Positions 17,371-26,774 of a stretch of 64,000 nucleotides of DNA are shown in pieces; the stretch's first letter is position 1; every line of letters starts with the position of its first letter. Source of the DNA: Enterobacteriaceae bacterium B14 (GTDB taxonomy: Bacteria > Pseudomonadota > Gammaproteobacteria > Enterobacterales > Enterobacteriaceae). A model generated the notes under the pieces. It saw only the letters and a list, made by a program, of their open reading frames with translations, did not search any database and had not been told where the DNA came from. The position numbers and the translations under genes were made by a program. Location: NCBI GenBank assembly GCA_000307305.1, contig DF158882.1:795058-859057 (forward strand), given 5' to 3'.

Positions 17371-18444
17371 ATGCAGGATTACTCCCCTTTTTCAGGCTCT
17401 TATCGGGCTGAAGATATCCACTTTTTGCTAAAACCAGTGAATATTGAAATGACACCTGTTGATGTCAAAGAGGCGTTAATTCAGTCAGGGAAGAAACACT
17501 ATTCTGACATGCTTAGCCAAGAGCCTGCACCGACATCATGGCATCTAGATCTATTCCATCGATCTCTTGAACTCAGTGCTACTCGTATGGCAACGGAAGT
17601 TCTTCAACTTGCTCATGAGCTGATAAAAAAGTTCGAAGATAAACCGATCGTCTTGGTAAGTCTGGTTCGCGCAGGTGTGCCTTTGGGGGTCATGCTGCAC
17701 CAAGCATTACGGGATCTGGGCAAGGTCTCCCATCATTATGGAATCAGCATTATTCGCGATCGAGGAATCGATAACACTGCGCTGACGTGGATAGAATCCC
17801 AGCATGGTACCGAAGGGATCGTGTTTGTTGATGGATGGACAGGGAAAGGTGCGATTACGGGGGAGCTGATTAAATCGCTGAAAGATAGACTAGGTTACCC
17901 AAGCGAGCCCCGTTTAGTTGTGCTTGCCGACCCTTGTGGTCGAGCATGGCTTTCAGCCAGCGATAATGACTGGCTTATTCCTTTCGGGATTATGGGCGCA
18001 CCTGTCTCAGGCCTTATTTCCCGATCTATCTGGTCAGCAGATGGCCTACACGGTTGCGTCCGTTGCGATCACCTCCATTCTTATGAATGTAGCCAAATGC
18101 TCGTAGACAAAGTTGCCGAAACTCGCAGAGCACTAACGGCTGTTAGCTCGCTGATTCAAGATAAAAACGATAAAAAACGCTTACAAGACACTAGTGAACG
18201 GGTCATTAATCACCTAGCTAACAAATATTCGATAGATAGCATAAATCGAATTAAACCGGGCATAGCAGAAGCCACACGTGCCGTTTTACGCCGCGTGCCT
18301 GACCATGTTTTAGTGAAATCTATAGATGACCCTGATGTGGCTTTACTGGTTAATCTCGTGCAAGACAAAGGCATCACTGTCACTGAGGTGGGCGATGAAA
18401 TTGGGCAATACAGGGCTGTAACTATCATTAAGAAGGTACTCTGA
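17371..18444 (+). CDS. Ter-associated PRTase-like protein (cysteine protease StiP / PELOTA-type family)
   Basis: A 357-residue protein. I chose the ATG at 17371 because CGGAG stands about 10 nt before it; an earlier in-frame ATG at 17335 overlaps the HAD stop. Residues about 85-250 form a phosphoribosyltransferase-like core (VLVSLVRAGVPLGVMLHQAL, GIVFVDGWTGKGAITGEL as the PRPP-type loop). A conserved Cys/His stretch follows (LHGCVRCDHLHSYECSQM). A C-terminal RNA-binding-like part (VINHLANKYSIDSINRIKPG, LRRVPDHVLVKS) resembles the fusion partner annotated with this family in ter islands. Its exact reaction is not known. It overlaps the aldolase gene by one base (TGATG). Confidence 0.8.
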   Translation: MQDYSPFSGSYRAEDIHFLLKPVNIEMTPVDVKEALIQSGKKHYSDMLSQEPAPTSWHLDLFHRSLELSATRMATEVLQLAHELIKKFEDKPIVLVSLVRAGVPLGVMLHQALRDLGKVSHHYGISIIRDRGIDNTALTWIESQHGTEGIVFVDGWTGKGAITGELIKSLKDRLGYPSEPRLVVLADPCGRAWLSASDNDWLIPFGIMGAPVSGLISRSIWSADGLHGCVRCDHLHSYECSQMLVDKVAETRRALTAVSSLIQDKNDKKRLQDTSERVINHLANKYSIDSINRIKPGIAEATRAVLRRVPDHVLVKSIDDPDVALLVNLVQDKGITVTEVGDEIGQYRAVTIIKKVL

Positions 18445-19379
18445 TGAATACACGACTATCTCCATGGAATCTTGGTGCAACACTCTATATGCCAGCTACG
18501 CGCACCGATATTTTATCCGTCATGCTCAATGGCAAGATTCCAGGCCTGAGATCGCTGGTTATTTGCCTTGAAGACTCTATTAGTGAAAGTGACATTCCGC
18601 TGGCTCGTAGCAATCTAGAAACGCTTTGCCGCGAGTTGGCCAAAGCAAAATTGGCTCATGGCAATCGCGAGTGGCCACTCGTTTTCATACGCCCACGGCA
18701 CTTACCTATGGCGCAGTGGATCGTATCAAACATAGATCTAAGCCCAGTTGATGGGTTTGTTATACCCAAATTTACACACGCTTCATTAGATGCTTGGTGG
18801 AACCTTATTCAAGAGACTCACCTTTGCATGATGCCAACGTTGGAGACGGAGGAAGTCTTTGATGTTGTGCAGATGAGAGAGCTTGCGACTACGCTAGAAT
18901 CTCACCCATGCCATAACCGCATCATTGCTATCCGAATTGGTGGGAATGATTTGATGAATATCATTTCGTTACGCCGATCGCGAGATCTGACACTCTATGA
19001 TGGCCCAATGGGTTATGTGATTAAAATGCTTGTTTCTGTCTTCTCCCCTCGTGATTTTGCATTGACTGCTCCCGTTTGCGAGCATATTGATGACAGTGAA
19101 ATCATGAGCAAAGAGCTAGCACTCGATATCGCACATGGGCTAGTGGGTAAAACAGCTATTCACCCTAACCAGATCAAAACGATTGAACAGGCGCTGATGG
19201 TATCACCCGCAGAGCACTCCGATGCTTTGCGTATACTTAATTCGTCACAGGCTGTTTTTAAATCTCAGGGAGCGATGTGCGAACCGGCCACACACAAACG
19301 TTGGGCCTCAGCAATACTGGCCCGAGCCCACTATTTTGGAATGACAAGTGAGCATTCAATTAGAACAGCTTTCGTATGA
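18444..19379 (+). CDS. Ter-associated HpcH/HpaI-CitE-like aldolase
   Basis: A 311-residue TIM-barrel protein of the HpcH/HpaI aldolase or citrate-lyase beta (CitE) family. Visible landmarks are ATLYMPATRTDIL, LVICLEDSISESDIPLARSN (metal-binding acidic pair), VDGFVIPKFTHAS, MMPTLETEEVFDV and GLVGKTAIHPNQIKTIEQAL. The last is the family's closing signature. It should make or break a carbon-carbon bond next to an oxo-acid. It closes the five-gene operon that starts at 14296, and 150 nt separate it from terW. Confidence 0.87.
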   Translation: MNTRLSPWNLGATLYMPATRTDILSVMLNGKIPGLRSLVICLEDSISESDIPLARSNLETLCRELAKAKLAHGNREWPLVFIRPRHLPMAQWIVSNIDLSPVDGFVIPKFTHASLDAWWNLIQETHLCMMPTLETEEVFDVVQMRELATTLESHPCHNRIIAIRIGGNDLMNIISLRRSRDLTLYDGPMGYVIKMLVSVFSPRDFALTAPVCEHIDDSEIMSKELALDIAHGLVGKTAIHPNQIKTIEQALMVSPAEHSDALRILNSSQAVFKSQGAMCEPATHKRWASAILARAHYFGMTSEHSIRTAFV

Positions 19380-19529
19380 TAATTCATTGATTGTAAAATA
19401 TTACCTCGGAAATTATCTTCCTAGCTATACTCTAAAACGGCTTTTTTATCGGCTCTAAGACGCCAGTAAATTGAATAAAAGTGATGAGAATGATAGAAGC
19501 TTTAATAGATAAGATAGGTTTTAACTGAG

Positions 19530-20000
19530 ATGCAACTAAATACTAAACAGACACGTATATTTAAACTTGCAGGTATCCTAGGAACAGGCAAACCAGTACC
19601 CGCGACTCAGATTATAGACCTGCTCGCTTGTTCTGAGCCAACGCTCACGAGAGCATTAAAAGAGCTAAGAGAGTCTTATTCCGCTGAAATCAAGTACAGC
19701 AAATCTGCACATGCCTATCAGCTAGTAATGAGAGGACTTTTAGATAAAAAAACGCTTAAGCGTATGTCCGAAGAACTCACTCTATCTTCTAACGCTGGAG
19801 TAAAAACAGAAACTCTGGGGCATAAAGTCACTCTGGATAAGAATAAAAAAACGTCAGTATCCCTTTCCTTACGCATGACGATGGTGAGAAAACTAGATCG
19901 CTTGGCTCGTCTTACGGGTACATCAAGAAGTGAATCTGTCGAATTATTAGCAGAACAATACATTGATGAGTTTATTGCGAAAATACAGCGTCAAAAATAG
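19530..20000 (+). CDS. terW: TerW, DNA-binding regulator of the ter island
   Basis: A 156-residue protein with two apparent DNA-binding parts. Residues about 10-65 read as a winged helix (ATQIIDLLACSEPTLTRALK, then KYSKSAHAYQLV). Residues about 108-150 read as a ribbon-helix-helix (KKTSVSLSLRMTMVRKLDRL, GTSRSESVELLAEQYIDEF). TerW of pathogenic E. coli is reported to bind the ter promoter, and this architecture agrees. The ribosome site (GAG, 1-3 nt from ATG) is poor, suggesting low expression. The 33-57% GC swings of the spacer before it show nothing else clear. Confidence 0.82.
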   Translation: MQLNTKQTRIFKLAGILGTGKPVPATQIIDLLACSEPTLTRALKELRESYSAEIKYSKSAHAYQLVMRGLLDKKTLKRMSEELTLSSNAGVKTETLGHKVTLDKNKKTSVSLSLRMTMVRKLDRLARLTGTSRSESVELLAEQYIDEFIAKIQRQK

Positions 20001-20040
20001 TCTGCTAAAAATATTACTTAACCTTGTCGTCTTGAATAAC

Positions 20041-20073
20041 TGACAGCCACCTATTCTTTATCGGTGGCTGTCA
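20041..20073. terminator. Hairpin between convergent terW and the small orphan gene
   Basis: TGACAGCCACC and GGTGGCTGTCA form perfect 11-base arms around 11 bases. It sits between two genes that face each other, where a shared terminator is expected, but neither side has a T-run. Confidence 0.55.
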
Positions 20074-20089
20074 AATTCAACCCTAGCAA

Positions 20090-20332
20090 TTAATTACAAA
20101 ATAATACTTCACAGTTTCCAATAATCATTTTTTCGCCGAGATTCATTTCTTGTTTTGTACCTGCTTTCAGGTCATTTAAAAAACAGTGACCATTCTCAAA
20201 CATAATAAAAGAGATCTCTTTATCTATCGCGATCCCTTTTGCTTTAAGCAATATACCCATATCAGCTGAATAACCGATGTGGATAGGGTCTTTACCAAGA
20301 GTAAGCGTATATTGGTTAATATTTTTCGCCAT
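20090..20332 (-). CDS. Small hypothetical protein, 80 residues
   Basis: An 80-residue protein with no signal peptide or membrane segment, predicted mostly beta with one short helix (MAKNINQYTLTLGKDPIHIG at the start, EKMIIGNCEVLFCN at the end). I do not recognise the family. The ribosome site is weak. It faces terW and ends next to the shared hairpin, so it is probably a cargo gene at the edge of the ter island. Confidence 0.5.
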   Translation of the reverse strand: MAKNINQYTLTLGKDPIHIGYSADMGILLKAKGIAIDKEISFIMFENGHCFLNDLKAGTKQEMNLGEKMIIGNCEVLFCN

Positions 20333-20522
20333 TTTTCAAAGTATTAGTCGCGCTATGACGAGAAGGTGCACACCAAGAACCTATAACACGGGTTTTATCA
20401 AGCCTATTACCGCTTAAAATTGTGGGATACGTTCAAAACCTAAACGGCAATCTACGCCTGACACCAAACCAAAAAGAGAACCTCGGTTCAAGAACAGTAT
20501 GCAGGCATAGTTTCTAAACCAA
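20333..20522. other. Spacer downstream of btuR
   Basis: No gene is supported. On the minus strand, a short hairpin (GAAC-CGAG-GTTC near 20478-20489) followed by TCTTTTT could be a weak terminator for the btuR transcript. Confidence 0.35.
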
Positions 20523-21122
20523 CTACCAATCAATCCCTTTCTGAGCCTGAATTCCCTCATCAAATGCATGTTTCACGGGCCGTAGCTCGCTCACTGTATC
20601 GGCCAACTCAAGAATTTCTCTGTGGCAGGCTCGTCCGGTAATAATCACACTTTGGTTTATGGGACGATTTTTCAGCGCTGTCAGAATCTCATCTAACTCT
20701 AAATAACCGTAGGGCACCATATATGTCAGCTCATCCAATACCACTAAATCGACTGATGGGTCTGACAACATATTCTTGCCCTTCTGCCATACGCGTTGAG
20801 CTTCGCGAGTATCCGTCTCTTTATCCTGTGTATTCCAAGTAAAGCCTGTTGCCATAACATGAAATTCAGCTCCATTTCTCTCTAGCAGATTGCGCTCTCC
20901 GTTCTCCCATATCCCTTTAATAAACTGGATCACACCAACTTTCATATTGTGTCCAATAGCCCTAGCAGCGGTGCCAAATGCCGCCGTAGACTTACCTTTA
21001 CCATTCCCTGTAAACACAATAAGAATACCGCCCGTCTTCGTTGCAGCCGCCACTCGCCCCTCAACACGCTCTTTAATCTTCTGCTGTCGCTGTTGTTGTT
21101 GATCGCATCTGCCTTCGACCAT
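20523..21122 (-). CDS. btuR: Corrinoid adenosyltransferase BtuR/CobA
   Basis: A 199-residue cytoplasmic ATP:cob(I)alamin adenosyltransferase that makes the Co-C bond of adenosylcobalamin. The P-loop TGNGKGKSTAAFGTAARAIG lies near residues 39-58. VQFIKGIWENGERNLLE, LVVLDELTYMVPYGYLE and VIITGRACHREILELADTVS complete the family signature. The start is the ATG at 21122 (GAGG 9 nt before). A TTG five codons earlier is less likely. It follows the class I fumarase by 28 nt on the same strand, an unusual pairing. Here it would supply the coenzyme of glutamate mutase. Confidence 0.94.
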   Translation of the reverse strand: MVEGRCDQQQQRQQKIKERVEGRVAAATKTGGILIVFTGNGKGKSTAAFGTAARAIGHNMKVGVIQFIKGIWENGERNLLERNGAEFHVMATGFTWNTQDKETDTREAQRVWQKGKNMLSDPSVDLVVLDELTYMVPYGYLELDEILTALKNRPINQSVIITGRACHREILELADTVSELRPVKHAFDEGIQAQKGIDW

Positions 21123-21150
21123 GATGTTGTTCCTCAATGTTGAAATAGGG

Positions 21151-22797
21151 TTATTGCTGACAACTAGAGCACGCCTTCGCGGCTATTTGATCAAAGAAAG
21201 AGTTGCCTTTGTCATCGACTAAAATAAATGCAGGGAAGTTTTTCACTTCCATTTTCCAGACAGCTTCCATGCCCAGTTCTGGATACTCTATGCACTCAAG
21301 GCGCTCAATATATTCTTGAGCCAATATGGCCGCGGAGCCGCCAATGCTGCCCAAATAAAAACCACCGTGTTTGTGACAAGCCTCTGTCACTTGTTGGCTG
21401 CGGTTACCCTTTGCCAACATCACCATACTACCGCCGTGAGACTGCAGTAAATCAACATATGGATCCATACGGCTGCCTGTGGTTGGCCCCATAGAACCAG
21501 AGATCAACTCTTCTGGTTTCTTTGCCGGCCCGGCGTAATAAACAGGGTGATCTTTCATATAGCTTGGTAATGTTTCGCCACGGTCTAAGCGCTCTTTCAG
21601 TTTGGCGTGCACAATATCGCGAGCCACAATCAGTGGGCCATTGAGCGATACGCGAGTAGCAACTGGATAGCCAGAGAGCAGCTTTAAAATATCGTCCATT
21701 GGCTGATTAAGGTCGATATCGACGACCGTCCCTTCGCTATCGTTGCGCAGGTGCTCTGGAATATACTTTTCTGGGTGACGCTCCAGTTTCTCTAACCATA
21801 TCCCCTGCTTGTTGATCTTGCCTTTAATATTGCGATCGGAAGAGCAAGATATCGCCATACCGATAGGGCAAGAACCGCCATGACGAGGAAGGCGAATCAC
21901 TCGGACATCATGCACCAAGTATTTACCGCCAAACTGAGCACCTAAGCCGAGCTTGCAGGATGCCTCCAACAGCGCTTGCTCCAGCTCTTTATCGCGGAAA
22001 GCCTGACCGTATTGATTACCTTCGGTTGGCAGATTGTCATAATATTTGGTCGACGCGAGCTTCGCTGTTTTGAGGTTCATCTCCGCAGATGTCCCACCCA
22101 CCACAAACGCGACGTGATATGGCGGGCAAGCCGCAGTTCCTAGGCTTTTGATTTTCTCTGTCAAAAAGGATTTCAGCGCCTTAGGCTCCAGAATCGCTTT
22201 TGTTTCTTGATACAACGCCGCCTTATTCGCCGAGCCACCGCCTTTATTCACAAACAAAAAGTGATACTCGCCGCCTTCAGTAGCAAAAATATCAATTTGT
22301 CCTGGCAAATTAGTGCCGGTGTTAACCTCGGTGTACATATCCAACGCTGCATTTTGCGAATAACGCAGGTTATTGTTCTTAAAAGTGTTATAGATACCGA
22401 GAGAGAGCGCCGCCGCATCATCCGAACCCGTCCAAACCCGCTGTCCCTTTTTCGCCACAATGGTCGATGTACCCGTATCTTGGCAGTTTGGCAAAATGCC
22501 TTTAGCGGATATTTCTGCGTTACGTAATAGCTGTAACGCGACATATTTATCGTTTTCGCTGGCCTCTGGGTCACTAAGAATATGACCAACTTGCTGCTGA
22601 TGGGCAGGGCGTAAGAAAAAAGAGGCATCATGAATCGCCTGCTGGGCTATCAGCGTCAGCGCTTCTGGTTCTATTTTTAATATCTTCTGCCCATCAAACA
22701 TTAAAGTAGAAACATACTTATCGCTCAGTAAATAATATTCAGTATCATCCTCAGAAAGAGGGAAAGGCTCTTGGTAAAAAAAAACGTTATTCGACAT
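21151..22797 (-). CDS. fum: Class I fumarase, possible mesaconase
   Basis: A 548-residue iron-sulfur class I fumarate hydratase, the same length as E. coli FumA. The three cluster cysteines are at 105 (LPNCQDTGT), 224 ([12 protein letters not shown]) and 318 ([10 protein letters not shown]). The N-terminal catalytic domain is followed from about residue 355 by the swivelling C-terminal domain ([37 protein letters not shown]). Class I fumarases also hydrate mesaconate to citramalate. The nearby methylaspartate pathway would produce mesaconate, so this gene may act as its mesaconase. It sits between a small fumarase-fragment gene and btuR on the minus strand. Confidence 0.94.
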   Translation of the reverse strand: MSNNVFFYQEPFPLSEDDTEYYLLSDKYVSTLMFDGQKILKIEPEALTLIAQQAIHDASFFLRPAHQQQVGHILSDPEASENDKYVALQLLRNAEISAKGILPNCQDTGTSTIVAKKGQRVWTGSDDAAALSLGIYNTFKNNNLRYSQNAALDMYTEVNTGTNLPGQIDIFATEGGEYHFLFVNKGGGSANKAALYQETKAILEPKALKSFLTEKIKSLGTAACPPYHVAFVVGGTSAEMNLKTAKLASTKYYDNLPTEGNQYGQAFRDKELEQALLEASCKLGLGAQFGGKYLVHDVRVIRLPRHGGSCPIGMAISCSSDRNIKGKINKQGIWLEKLERHPEKYIPEHLRNDSEGTVVDIDLNQPMDDILKLLSGYPVATRVSLNGPLIVARDIVHAKLKERLDRGETLPSYMKDHPVYYAGPAKKPEELISGSMGPTTGSRMDPYVDLLQSHGGSMVMLAKGNRSQQVTEACHKHGGFYLGSIGGSAAILAQEYIERLECIEYPELGMEAVWKMEVKNFPAFILVDDKGNSFFDQIAAKACSSCQQ

Positions 22798-23096
22798 TAT
22801 TTATCACTCAGTTAACAAAATGAAATAAAGCGGAAAAACAGTGTGACTTTTTGTTTTCTAAAATTACCGATAACCAACTTAAATATAAAATGGTCTTAGA
22901 TAATCATAAAAAATATATTACTAGCTAAAATAAAACGCAAATGATCTATAAACAACAATTGATGAATGTTTGTAAATAACTTTAAAGCAAAATAAACGTG
23001 AATTAGATATTCTATTTATCAATGCGTTAATAAAAAGTACGTTTCAACGATCTGAGAAATACATTATAAGGAGATAAATAGTAGCAATAAAGTTAA
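22798..23096. other. AT-rich spacer upstream of the fumarase gene
   Basis: About 300 nt with no gene. A GAG ribosome site precedes the fumarase ATG. I found no clear FNR or CRP site and no terminator, so read-through from the upstream small gene is possible. Confidence 0.4.
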
Positions 23097-23288
23097 TTAT
23101 CTTTGTTCTCGATAGCTTTTTCGTGCTTTAACAAGGTCACAGATTTCTTCCAAAGAGCCACTGAGTAAGAATTGAGTTGAGCTAGGGTAGTCGTCTAGTT
23201 CCTCTAAAATATCTATTATTGGTTGGTTAAGATCGATATTTACCACCGTTTTATTATTCTGAGAACTTTCTCCTGCATTAACTGACAT
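23097..23288 (-). CDS. 63-residue protein matching part of class I fumarase
   Basis: A small gene with a very strong ribosome site (GAGGGGG, 5 nt before ATG). Residues 13-62 align without large gaps to residues about 356-405 of the fumarase encoded 300 nt downstream. TVVNIDLNQPIIDILEEL parallels [18 protein letters not shown], and YPSSTQFLLSGSLEEICDLV parallels [20 protein letters not shown]. That is the first part of the swivelling C-terminal domain and holds no cluster cysteine, so it cannot be an enzyme alone. It may be a duplication relic or a small partner or modulator of the fumarase. I know of no named family for it. Confidence 0.7.
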   Translation of the reverse strand: MSVNAGESSQNNKTVVNIDLNQPIIDILEELDDYPSSTQFLLSGSLEEICDLVKARKSYREQR

Positions 23289-23424
23289 GTAATCCCCCTC
23301 TTTATGAGGCTCAAGTGAAAATAAAATTTCAATTAAAAATAAGTATCCACTTTATCGTTACTCTGAATAATTATTTCCATCACTCTTATAACTCAATAGA
23401 AATAATATTATTTATTTTTTTATT

Positions 23425-24330
23425 TCAATTAGAATATTTCCCTTTGGATAGTTCATGTACCCATTGGCTAAATTTCTGCAAGCTCTGTAGCCCTTTATTC
23501 CCTTCTTTATAAGTCAGAACAAAATGATTACCCGTACTCATAGGCAAATCACAAGGAATGACCATCTCCCCGTTATCTAGCTCATGTTGAATAGCAAAAC
23601 GAGGCAACAACGCAACCCCAAGATTAGATCGCACTGCGGAAATAAGCATCGAGAGCAGATCAAAACGCGGCCCCATACGAACGGCATGGTTGTTCACGCC
23701 AGATAAAGCAAACCAGTCATACCAAGCATCCAACCGCGTTGTTTGGTGAAGTAGCGTAAATTCACCCAATAATGCCTCAGCACTCATCACTTTCTGCTCG
23801 TCTCGCCATAGCATCCGGCTACATACCGGAACCAGTTCTTCTTCAAATAAAGACTCATATTCTGTCCAAGGACTACAGAAATCTTCGCGCATAATCGCCG
23901 CGTCGTATCTCAGGTTAAGAAAATCGGCCGGTGTGGTCAGTGCGGTTAGGTTAAGCACGATCCCTGGGTACTGCTCGCAAAAATGATTGAGATTAGGAAT
24001 GAGCCAATGAGTACTCAGCGTTGGCGTTACCGCCAGTTCCAGCACCTGTTGAGAAGAGTGATAGGACATAATACTTTGCGTTCCTCTCTCAAGCTGTTCT
24101 AACGTCTCCTTGACTAGCCCCAGATAAAAACGCCCCGCATCATTAAGGAATATTCGCTTACGGACATGATGAAACAATGAAACATTCAAGAACTCTTCCA
24201 ATGCAGTGATTTGCCGGAAAACCGCGCTTTGTGTTAACGCCAATTTCTCAGCCGCACGCGTATAACTTTCATACTGGGCAACGGCCTCAAATGTAACCAG
24301 TAAATCTGTTTTAGGAATTTTACATCTCAT
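23425..24330 (-). CDS. LysR-family transcriptional regulator
   Basis: A 301-residue LysR-type regulator. The N-terminal winged helix (residues about 5-65) has YTRAAEKLALTQSAVFRQIT and LFHHVRKRIFLNDAGRFYL, and the effector-binding domain follows (LELAVTPTLSTHWLIPNLNH, GVALLPRFAIQHELDNGEMV). The C-terminal half is of the GcvA-like type. It is 71 nt after cobT and 136 nt before the fumarase-fragment gene, all on the same strand. Control of the fumarase genes is a reasonable guess, but no binding site was identified. Confidence 0.88.
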   Translation of the reverse strand: MRCKIPKTDLLVTFEAVAQYESYTRAAEKLALTQSAVFRQITALEEFLNVSLFHHVRKRIFLNDAGRFYLGLVKETLEQLERGTQSIMSYHSSQQVLELAVTPTLSTHWLIPNLNHFCEQYPGIVLNLTALTTPADFLNLRYDAAIMREDFCSPWTEYESLFEEELVPVCSRMLWRDEQKVMSAEALLGEFTLLHQTTRLDAWYDWFALSGVNNHAVRMGPRFDLLSMLISAVRSNLGVALLPRFAIQHELDNGEMVIPCDLPMSTGNHFVLTYKEGNKGLQSLQKFSQWVHELSKGKYSN

Positions 24331-24401
24331 GTCAATCCACCAATTATTTTTATTGTGTTATCAGTTAATGCCTTCACTCATTCGAGCTATAGGATGACGG
24401 G

Positions 24402-25454
24402 TTATGATGGAAGTAAACTAAAGCCACTCTCTGCTTGTAATCCCATATTGGAATACATGGCACAAGCCGCACTCACCACAGACATAGCGATGGCTGCCCC
24501 GCTTCCCTCTCCGAGGCGTAAATCAAGATAGAGATAAGGTGTTAAGTTAAGATGTTGCAAAGCCAGCATAGCGCCTTTTTCCGCTGAAAAATGCGAGGGA
24601 ATACAATATTCTCGCGCTTGTGGTGCGATTTGATAGGCTGCTAATGCAGAAGCATAAGAAAGAAAACCATCAAGGATCACCGGCACCCCACAGGCCGCCG
24701 CGCCAAGAATCACGCCCGTCATTCCCACCAAATCAAAACCACCGACTTTAGCCAATACATCAAGGCCATCATCGGGGTTAGGCTGATTAATCTTAATGGC
24801 TTGGCGAACAATGCTCTCTTTATGCTGAAGCCGCTCTTTCGGTAAATTCGCCCCGATTCCCACCGTTTCATGAGGATCACGACCTGTTATTACACTGACT
24901 ATCGCGGAGGCAGGTGTCGTATTGGCGATTCCCAACTCACCGACACCAAAGACCGAAATCCCTTGAGCGACACGCCGTTGGACAAGCTGGGCGCTGGCTA
25001 ATAGCAGTTGCTCTGCTTGTTGCCGAGTCATGGCTGGCCCCTGCGCAATATTGCCGCAGCCTCTGGCTATCTTTAGAGACAACAAGTTATCAATAGGATC
25101 ACTGTCAATACCGATATCGACCGGCAACACGCGGGTATGACTGCTTTTCGCTAATACACAAACCCCCGTTAAACCTCGTTGCATATTGCGAGCTTGGATT
25201 GCCGTCACGCTCTTTGGCGTAATGGCAACCCCTTCATCGAATACGCCGTGATCGGCGCACATCACCACAATCTCTTTCTGCAAATCCTGTAAGCCACTTA
25301 ACCCTGGCATACCTTGAAGCTGAATTGCCAGTGCCTCTAATCTGCCCAAGCTACCAGGAGGTTTTACCAAGCTATCAATATGCTGGGTGGCATGCTGCAT
25401 CTTGTCTCTGTTAAGTGGTTTTATTGAATGGATAAGTGACTCTAAGGTTTTCAT
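24402..25454 (-). CDS. cobT: CobT, nicotinate-nucleotide:DMB phosphoribosyltransferase
   Basis: A 350-residue enzyme that makes alpha-ribazole phosphate from nicotinate mononucleotide and 5,6-dimethylbenzimidazole for the lower ligand of B12. The start is the ATG at 25454 ([19 protein letters not shown]), with AAAGGAAA upstream. A longer frame overlapping cobS lacks family similarity. Signatures are [40 protein letters not shown] and the C-terminal [20 protein letters not shown] with the catalytic Glu. It is the last gene of the cbi/cob operon, in the Salmonella order. Confidence 0.95.
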   Translation of the reverse strand: MKTLESLIHSIKPLNRDKMQHATQHIDSLVKPPGSLGRLEALAIQLQGMPGLSGLQDLQKEIVVMCADHGVFDEGVAITPKSVTAIQARNMQRGLTGVCVLAKSSHTRVLPVDIGIDSDPIDNLLSLKIARGCGNIAQGPAMTRQQAEQLLLASAQLVQRRVAQGISVFGVGELGIANTTPASAIVSVITGRDPHETVGIGANLPKERLQHKESIVRQAIKINQPNPDDGLDVLAKVGGFDLVGMTGVILGAAACGVPVILDGFLSYASALAAYQIAPQAREYCIPSHFSAEKGAMLALQHLNLTPYLYLDLRLGEGSGAAIAMSVVSAACAMYSNMGLQAESGFSLLPS

Positions 25455-25476
25455 TTTATGACATTTCCTTTCCCTG

Positions 25477-26232
25477 TTAATACCAAAGCAGCGACAGTAG
25501 AAAGACCATTTCACCTAGCTCTTCCGAGGCACCGAGCGTATCCCCCGTTTGACCATCAAGATGATGGCGAAAATAGCCAGCAAGCCCATAAATAGCGATC
25601 AACGTAACGCCAATCGCTAACAGCCCGCGTACACCGCCGATGGCCCCAATCAACGCTGTACCAGATAGTAGGGTTACGGCTGTTTCACGCCCTGTCACCT
25701 GACCGATGTAGATATTGCCCATTCCTTCTCCCTCACGGGAATAGCGCTGTCTATACATCAATAACACCATGGCTGTACGCCCTGCGATGGGCGCGCATAC
25801 CAACATGGTGAACAGATAAAATAAGGTATTATCACTCAGTTCCACGACGGCCAGCGTCTTAATCACAAGACAGAAAACCAGTGCTAGCCCCCCATGAGTG
25901 CCAAGGCGGCTATCACACATAATTTCCAACATACGTTCTCGGTTGCGGGCAGAAAAAATGCCGTCACAGGTATCCGCCAACCCGTCTAAATGGAAGCCGC
26001 CTGTTAACAGTGCCAACACCAGAACATAGCTAATCGCGCCGATATAGGGGTTACCGCTCAAGGTAATACCGACAGAAACTGCTGCCGCAATGACCCCAAG
26101 CACCAAACCGATGATGGGAAAACAGGGTATCCCGCGACCAAACTGTCTAAAATCAACGGGCTCTGCCCATTTTGCGGGTACCGGAATTCGGGTAATGAAT
26201 TGTAGCGTTGCCCAAAACATCGCAGGTTTCAT
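25477..26232 (-). CDS. cobS: CobS, adenosylcobinamide-GDP ribazoletransferase
   Basis: A 251-residue inner-membrane enzyme with about seven membrane segments that joins adenosylcobinamide-GDP to alpha-ribazole or its phosphate, completing the nucleotide loop. Family signatures are the N-terminal [13 protein letters not shown], the Asp-rich [20 protein letters not shown] (metal site, near residue 80) and [10 protein letters not shown]. The start overlaps the cobU stop by 4 nt. Confidence 0.95.
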   Translation of the reverse strand: MKPAMFWATLQFITRIPVPAKWAEPVDFRQFGRGIPCFPIIGLVLGVIAAAVSVGITLSGNPYIGAISYVLVLALLTGGFHLDGLADTCDGIFSARNRERMLEIMCDSRLGTHGGLALVFCLVIKTLAVVELSDNTLFYLFTMLVCAPIAGRTAMVLLMYRQRYSREGEGMGNIYIGQVTGRETAVTLLSGTALIGAIGGVRGLLAIGVTLIAIYGLAGYFRHHLDGQTGDTLGASEELGEMVFLLSLLWY

Positions 26233-26774
26233 TTGAGCTTCACTCCAATACCGGATACTACCATCCAGACTTCATCCGCCGCTGCCGCTAGCCTCTGATT
26301 GGCCCGTCCGGCGATATCGACAAAATGTCGTGATAGCCGATTTTCTGGCACGATCCCCATACCTAGCTCATTGGTAACAAGATAGACAGGAGACTCGCTC
26401 TGTTGACATGCGTCGATCACATCGGTGATTTGCTGCTCGACAAAGGTCTCCAGAGGTGCGAAATCTAGCGTTTCCGGTGGCTCACCATGGGATGCATCAA
26501 ACAGCAAATGGGCTATCATGGTGGTGATACACTCCAGCATCACCCCTTCGTCTATTTTTCCCTGTTGGCGAATGACCTCACCAAGATTCAGGTACCCTTC
26601 CCACGTCCGCCAATGAGACGGTCTATCTGCCTGATGACGAGCTACTCTCTGCGCCATTTCGCTGTCCATTATCACCGAGGTCGCGATATACAGCACTTGC
26701 TGGCACTGCACGGCCGCCATCTTCTCGGTAAAAGCACTTTTGCCACTGCGTGCGCCACCTGTCACCAAAATCAT
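26229..26774 (-). CDS. cobU: CobU, adenosylcobinamide kinase/guanylyltransferase
   Basis: A 181-residue bifunctional enzyme that phosphorylates adenosylcobinamide and then transfers GMP to it. The P-loop is [17 protein letters not shown] (residues 4-20). The guanylylated His lies in the segment [20 protein letters not shown], and [20 protein letters not shown] is the second nucleotide motif. Its start overlaps cbiP and its stop overlaps cobS, each by 4 nt. Confidence 0.95.
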   Translation of the reverse strand: MILVTGGARSGKSAFTEKMAAVQCQQVLYIATSVIMDSEMAQRVARHQADRPSHWRTWEGYLNLGEVIRQQGKIDEGVMLECITTMIAHLLFDASHGEPPETLDFAPLETFVEQQITDVIDACQQSESPVYLVTNELGMGIVPENRLSRHFVDIAGRANQRLAAAADEVWMVVSGIGVKLK

